DNA of 64,000 nucleotides from assembly GCA_900768535.1 (NCBI GenBank), contig CAAGDE010000026.1, positions 74,402 to 138,401 on the forward strand, written 5' to 3'. The DNA comes from Clostridia bacterium (lineage in GTDB: Bacteria; Bacillota; Clostridia; Oscillospirales; CAG-272). A program made the position numbers and the translations under genes. Position 1 is the first letter of the stretch, and every line of letters starts with the position of its first letter. The notes beneath the pieces were generated by a model that worked only from the letters and a program-made list of their open reading frames with translations, did no database searches and had not been told where the DNA came from. Shown here in pieces: positions 60,849 to 64,000 of this stretch.

Positions 60849-61652
60849 TCAGGATAAGAGCAGCTTCAGATAGGCTTCAATCAGGCGGCTCCCCGCGAAC
60901 ATCGCAACAAGGAAGCCGACCGCAAGGAACGGTCCGAAGGGAATTTCGCGGCTCTCCCCGTCCTTTTTCCGCCGGGCGAGCATATAAACGCTCCCGCTAA
61001 CCGACGCGATCAGCATCATCAGCAGAAACCGCTTCCAGCCGAGGAACGCACCGGTCACCAGCGCAAATTTGACGTCTCCGCCGCCCAGGGCTTCCCGCCC
61101 GACCTTTTTTGACACGGCAAAACCGATCAGCCAGAACACCGCAAAGCCCGCCGCGCCGCCGATGAGGTGCGAATACCACACATCGAACGTGTCAGCGAGG
61201 GTCGCGGGAATCGCCAGCACGCCCAGGATGACCTGAAAGCGGTCGGGAATGATCATGTGCTCGCGGTCGATGAAAAACACGCACACGGCAACCGAGGACG
61301 CAAGCGCCGCAACGGGCGCCATGAGGATATTGTCCCGCCACAGGAATACCGCGCCCAGCCACAGCGCCATGTTTGCGGCTTCCACCAGCGTATAGCGGAA
61401 GGAGATGTGCGTGCGGCATTTGCGGCATTTTCCGCCGAGGAACAGATAGGAGAAAATGGGGATATTGTCATACCAGCGCAGCCGGTAGCCGCAGACGGTG
61501 CAGTGCGAGGGCGGGGTGGCAAGGCTCATGCCAAGCGGCAGGCGGTAGATCACCACATTCAGGAAGCTCCCCACGCAAAGCCCCACCAGCCCGGCAAGGA
61601 CGGCGGTGGCGGCGAAGGTGAACGGGTCGTTCAGGGCGATAACGGGCAACAT
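60849..61652 (-). CDS. Prepilin peptidase (PilD type)
   Basis: A 267-residue polytopic aspartic protease that cleaves and N-methylates prepilins. GSFLNVVIYRLPLGMSLATPPS, then a cytoplasmic zinc loop with CTVCGYRLRWYDNIP and CRKCRTHISFRYTLVE, shows the bifunctional methylase/peptidase form. The catalytic Asp residues lie in IDREHMIIPDRF and LGGGDVKFALVTG. The ATG at 61652 follows GAGGAGG; the frame extends to 61697 inside pilM. Confidence 0.95.
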   Translation of the reverse strand: MLPVIALNDPFTFAATAVLAGLVGLCVGSFLNVVIYRLPLGMSLATPPSHCTVCGYRLRWYDNIPIFSYLFLGGKCRKCRTHISFRYTLVEAANMALWLGAVFLWRDNILMAPVAALASSVAVCVFFIDREHMIIPDRFQVILGVLAIPATLADTFDVWYSHLIGGAAGFAVFWLIGFAVSKKVGREALGGGDVKFALVTGAFLGWKRFLLMMLIASVSGSVYMLARRKKDGESREIPFGPFLAVGFLVAMFAGSRLIEAYLKLLLS

Positions 61653-61662
61653 CGCGTCCTCC

Positions 61663-62979
61663 TCAGAAGAAGTTGTTTTTGCCGGATCTGCCGGCAATCA
61701 GCCCGCCGTACAGCTCCAGGTGGCGGGCGATGTTCTCCGGTGCGGCATCGATGCCGAGCGGGCGGAAGGCAATGCGGTTTTCGGAAAGCTCGGCGTTGGC
61801 GCGCTCGAAAACGGACGAAAAATCTGCCGGCAGATTGACGTAAACCGCGTCCGGGGCGGCGACCGAGGTCAGGTTCTGATTCTGCTGGAGATAGCAGAGC
61901 GACCACTTCATGAACAGCCGGAAATTCTCGTAAAGGAAGCCCTCTTTGGTGTTCGGCGTGGGGCGGAGCATATATTTCGGGAGCTTGCGCGCGGTTTTGC
62001 GGGGCAGGACCTTGATGGCTTCGGGATTTCTCCTGCGCTCGTCCTCGTCGTCCTCTTCCTCCTCCTCGTCCCCGTCCGCGCCGATGAGGTCATCGTCCTC
62101 CTCTTCCGGCGTTTCGTCCTCTTTCACAGGCTCCTCCGGCTTCGGTGCGTCCTCGGTTTTTGCGGCTTCGGTGTTCTGCGCGGCGGCGGCAATCGCCTCG
62201 GCGTCGGCGGCATCCACGGTGCCCTCCCCGCCCATCATCGTCAGCGCCTTCTGCTTGGCGCGCTCGCGGGCATTGAGGACTGCCAGCTCCGCTACGGAAT
62301 GATCAAACAGCATATCCTCTGCGGCAACGCGCTGTTTTTCCATGACGGCATAGCCGAACGGCAGGGCACCGAACGCCACCGCACAGCCGTGCAGGACGTA
62401 CACCACGCGGGTTTCGTTTTGGCTGATGTCCATGAGCAGATAGGTTCCGCCGCGCAGCTTTGGGTTGAGGTCTGCGGCGGCGGTGGCAGTGGTGTTGGCG
62501 CCGAAGGTGAAGCCCTGCGGGGAGAGTCTGACCCCGGAGAGCGCGGAACGGGTGGCGGTCAGGATTTCCTGGCGGACGCCGCAGAGGCTGATTTTGGTTG
62601 TCTGCTTGTTCTGAATCAGGCAGGTATCGTTGATTTTCAGCTCATTCCGGTTTTTGAAGGCGCTGTTGAGTGCGGTATTGAGTGCGCCGCGGACCGCCAT
62701 ACGGTTCATGCCGGGGAGGACGACCAGGTCGGCGAAAATTGCCGAATCCGGGAGGATGACCGTAACGGGCGCGCCGGCGACGGACGTATATTTTTCCAGG
62801 AAGCTCTGCGCAATGGCTGCAAATTCCTGATAGAATCCAGCGGAAAAGCACGCGGGGCGAAAGGTCTGCTCGTCATAAATGATGCCGGAGCGGTCGGTGC
62901 GGTTCATGGAATAGAACCGGATTTTCTTCTCGCGCGGGTCGATGGCGAGCGCGGCGGAAATTTTGGATGAAAACAGCAT
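61663..62979 (-). CDS. PilM-like type IV pilus assembly protein
   Basis: 438 residues of the FtsA/PilM actin-like fold. The N-terminus LAIDPREKKIRFYSM is the phosphate-1-like strand, VILPDSAIFADLVVLPGM matches the PilM block, and TYLLMDISQNETRVVYVL is phosphate-2-like. Residues about 250-320 are an acidic low-complexity insertion (EEEDDDLIGADGDEEEEED) not usual in PilM. Its position before the peptidase and platform genes supports PilM, though PilN and PilO are not seen. Cytoplasmic. Confidence 0.8.
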   Translation of the reverse strand: MLFSSKISAALAIDPREKKIRFYSMNRTDRSGIIYDEQTFRPACFSAGFYQEFAAIAQSFLEKYTSVAGAPVTVILPDSAIFADLVVLPGMNRMAVRGALNTALNSAFKNRNELKINDTCLIQNKQTTKISLCGVRQEILTATRSALSGVRLSPQGFTFGANTTATAAADLNPKLRGGTYLLMDISQNETRVVYVLHGCAVAFGALPFGYAVMEKQRVAAEDMLFDHSVAELAVLNARERAKQKALTMMGGEGTVDAADAEAIAAAAQNTEAAKTEDAPKPEEPVKEDETPEEEDDDLIGADGDEEEEEDDEDERRRNPEAIKVLPRKTARKLPKYMLRPTPNTKEGFLYENFRLFMKWSLCYLQQNQNLTSVAAPDAVYVNLPADFSSVFERANAELSENRIAFRPLGIDAAPENIARHLELYGGLIAGRSGKNNFF

Positions 62980-62997
62980 TTCGGTACCTCTCTCGGT

Positions 62998-63336
62998 TCA
63001 GTGTTGCCAGCTGATAGCGGTGTACGTGTTGTCGGATTTCAGTTGTCTCTCAACGGTCAACAGCGTTTTGCCGTCTTTGGAGACGGTCAGGATATTGCCG
63101 TTGACTTCGCAATCAAAGATATCGCTTTGGGGCTTCTCTCCGGTTTTGACAAACTGCTCCCCCAGCGCATCGACCTGTGCGGTTTGGGTGAAGCGGGCGG
63201 TGGCGATGTTGGTCTGTTTGCGGGAGACGGTGACGACGGTGGTCATGAGGGCGCAGAGGCTGAAAACGATGATCATCATCGCCATCGCCATTTCAATCGC
63301 CATGCCTCGGCGGTTGGAGTGTCGCTTATTTTTCAT
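62998..63336 (-). CDS. Pilin-like or pilus-associated membrane protein
   Basis: 112 residues. A basic leader (KNKRHSNRRG) is followed by MAIEMAMAMMIIVFSLCALMT, given here as residues about 12-32, a single hydrophobic helix. The G-M-A-I-E junction looks like a type III prepilin site, but the Glu is at +4 instead of +5, so processing is uncertain. The C-terminal domain is short with strands (SDIFDCEVNGNILTVSKDGK). It overlaps the upstream prepilin gene by 11 bp. Confidence 0.72.
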   Translation of the reverse strand: MKNKRHSNRRGMAIEMAMAMMIIVFSLCALMTTVVTVSRKQTNIATARFTQTAQVDALGEQFVKTGEKPQSDIFDCEVNGNILTVSKDGKTLLTVERQLKSDNTYTAISWQH

Positions 63337-63718
63337 AGTTGTTCACCTCAAACAGGACATCGCCCTTATTGTTAACGGCGCGGGCGGTGAAACGGGATTG
63401 GACAAAATCGGCGGTGACCGTCAGGTTGCACCAGCCGTAATCGACGGTGTAGGTGGTTTTGTCGGCTGATGGTGTTTCCGGCTTGAACTGGAAGGTCATG
63501 TTTTTTTGAAAATCATCCGCATTCGATGCGTAACGAAAGACCTCCAGCGCGTTGCGGGCATCGGTGCGGGCTTGGAAGGATGCCTGATCGCGGGCGTTGA
63601 CGTTGGCGGTGGCGGAGATCGCGGTCAGTGCGGCGATGCTGATAATGACAATCACGGTCATCGCCACCACGGTTTCCACCATCGTAATCCCCCGCCGTCT
63701 CCGTTTGCACTGTTTCAT
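63326..63718 (-). CDS. Type IV prepilin
   Basis: 130 residues. A short basic leader KQCKRRRRG is followed by ITMVETVVAMTVIVIISIAAL, so the cut falls after Gly with Glu at +5, as in type IVa pilins and pseudopilins. The exposed domain of about 95 residues has one Cys, no pair. AGGAGG precedes the ATG at 63718. It may be the major pilin or a minor one; it is the first gene of the visible cluster. The frame upstream of 63718 is repeat DNA. Confidence 0.88.
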   Translation of the reverse strand: MKQCKRRRRGITMVETVVAMTVIVIISIAALTAISATANVNARDQASFQARTDARNALEVFRYASNADDFQKNMTFQFKPETPSADKTTYTVDYGWCNLTVTADFVQSRFTARAVNNKGDVLFEVNNYEK

Positions 63719-63737
63719 AGCGATGTCCTCCTTTTTG

Positions 63738-64000
63738 TGTGATACGTATAATTTGTTTGGTGCAATAGTTAGCGCCGCTCGCCCGCCCTCATCCGGCGGT
63801 ACGTGGGCTTTCGTGGTACCTCTCAACAGCGGAGATCCCGCCTGCCGGCGCCCCGCTTGGGGCGGGGTTCGACTGTGCGGCAATGATTGGTGGTCGCGCG
63901 TGATTCTTAGTGGGTGGTACCGCTTCGCTCAGGATGACACGTATGTGAGGCGGAATGTGATACGTAATTTGTTTGGTGCAATAGTTAGCGCCGTTCGTCC
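63738..64000. repeat. Noncoding repeat block at the right window edge
   Basis: The sequence TGTGATACGTA..ATTTGTTTGG, then TGCAATAGTTAGCGCCG, occurs at 63738-63781 and again at 63956-64000, about 218 bp apart. Between the copies are CGCTCGCCCGCCCTCATCCGG (63776-63796), which echoes the MITE arms at 7571-7780, a CCCCGC/GCGGGG hairpin (about 63851-63867), and CCGCTTCGCTCAGGATGACA (63920-63939), a motif I recall as dispersed in gut Firmicutes. No coding frame was seen. It forms the upstream region of the pilus operon, and I could not identify a clean promoter in it. Confidence 0.7.

Overview
The window is bacterial chromosome, GC-rich and densely packed. It most likely comes from an anaerobic, endospore-forming member of Clostridia (Firmicutes); an Oscillospirales/Ruminococcaceae-type gut organism is my best guess. 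The evidence is: a clear SpoIIID sporulation regulator; the Firmicutes gene orders trmFO-topA-dprA, plsX-rnc-smc-ftsY and leuS-rsfS-LCP-yqeK-nadD-yhbY; an infC-rpmI-rplT operon; very regular -35/-10 promoters with 17-bp spacers; and small GC-rich palindromic repeats. The species is inference. I see no complete IS element, CRISPR array or rRNA operon.

Layout. 1-117 is the start of an amidase-like gene cut by the window edge, followed by recQ. 2213-7360 is a leftward operon for a Re-type citrate synthase, a GntR/FadR regulator, aconitase and an isocitrate dehydrogenase. Together these make 2-oxoglutarate from oxaloacetate and acetyl-CoA, and the promoter overlaps a palindrome suited to the in-operon regulator. 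7571-7780 is a MITE-like inverted repeat. 7820-9164 holds a phage-type sigma-region-4-like protein divergent from a LexA-like S24 repressor, with shared operator-like motifs. Next come an ABC-F ATPase, an AT-rich NERD-domain gene, a tRNA-Ser with a broken 5' copy upstream, an M20 amidohydrolase, a heterodimeric ABC exporter, rnpB, a lipoprotein, and an AT-rich orphan gene. 19937-24382 covers sugar-acid catabolism (kdgK, eda), a PRPP synthase and rhamnulokinase.

24452-45338 is one continuous leftward run of 18 housekeeping genes. Most neighbours overlap or lie within about 25 bp: an rRNA/tRNA methyltransferase, dprA, topA, trmFO, plsX, rnc, a radical SAM gene, smc, ftsY, rdgB, a small membrane protein, yhbY, nadD, yqeK, an LCP protein, rsfS, leuS and a pseudo-response regulator. 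45442-46818 is infC-rpmI-rplT with an attenuator-like hairpin and a probable AUU start. 47157-54313 runs mostly rightward: a methyltransferase-like protein, two tandem CNNM/CorC-type membrane proteins, a degenerate PHP-like protein, a second SpoU-type methyltransferase and L-rhamnose isomerase, with spoIIID on the opposite strand.

54403-63718 is a leftward type IV pilus/type II secretion-like operon: a prepilin, a second pilin-like protein, PilM, PilD, PilC and a PilB/GspE ATPase. It continues without a gap into a large protein resembling the GAP1-N2 family and then deoD. The right edge (63738-64000) is noncoding repeat DNA related to the MITE.

The most notable items are the pilus/GAP1-like linkage, the self-contained Re-citrate synthase operon with its operator, the tRNA-Ser scar broken in the anticodon loop, the repressor/sigma-like divergent pair, and the AUU-started infC behind an attenuator.
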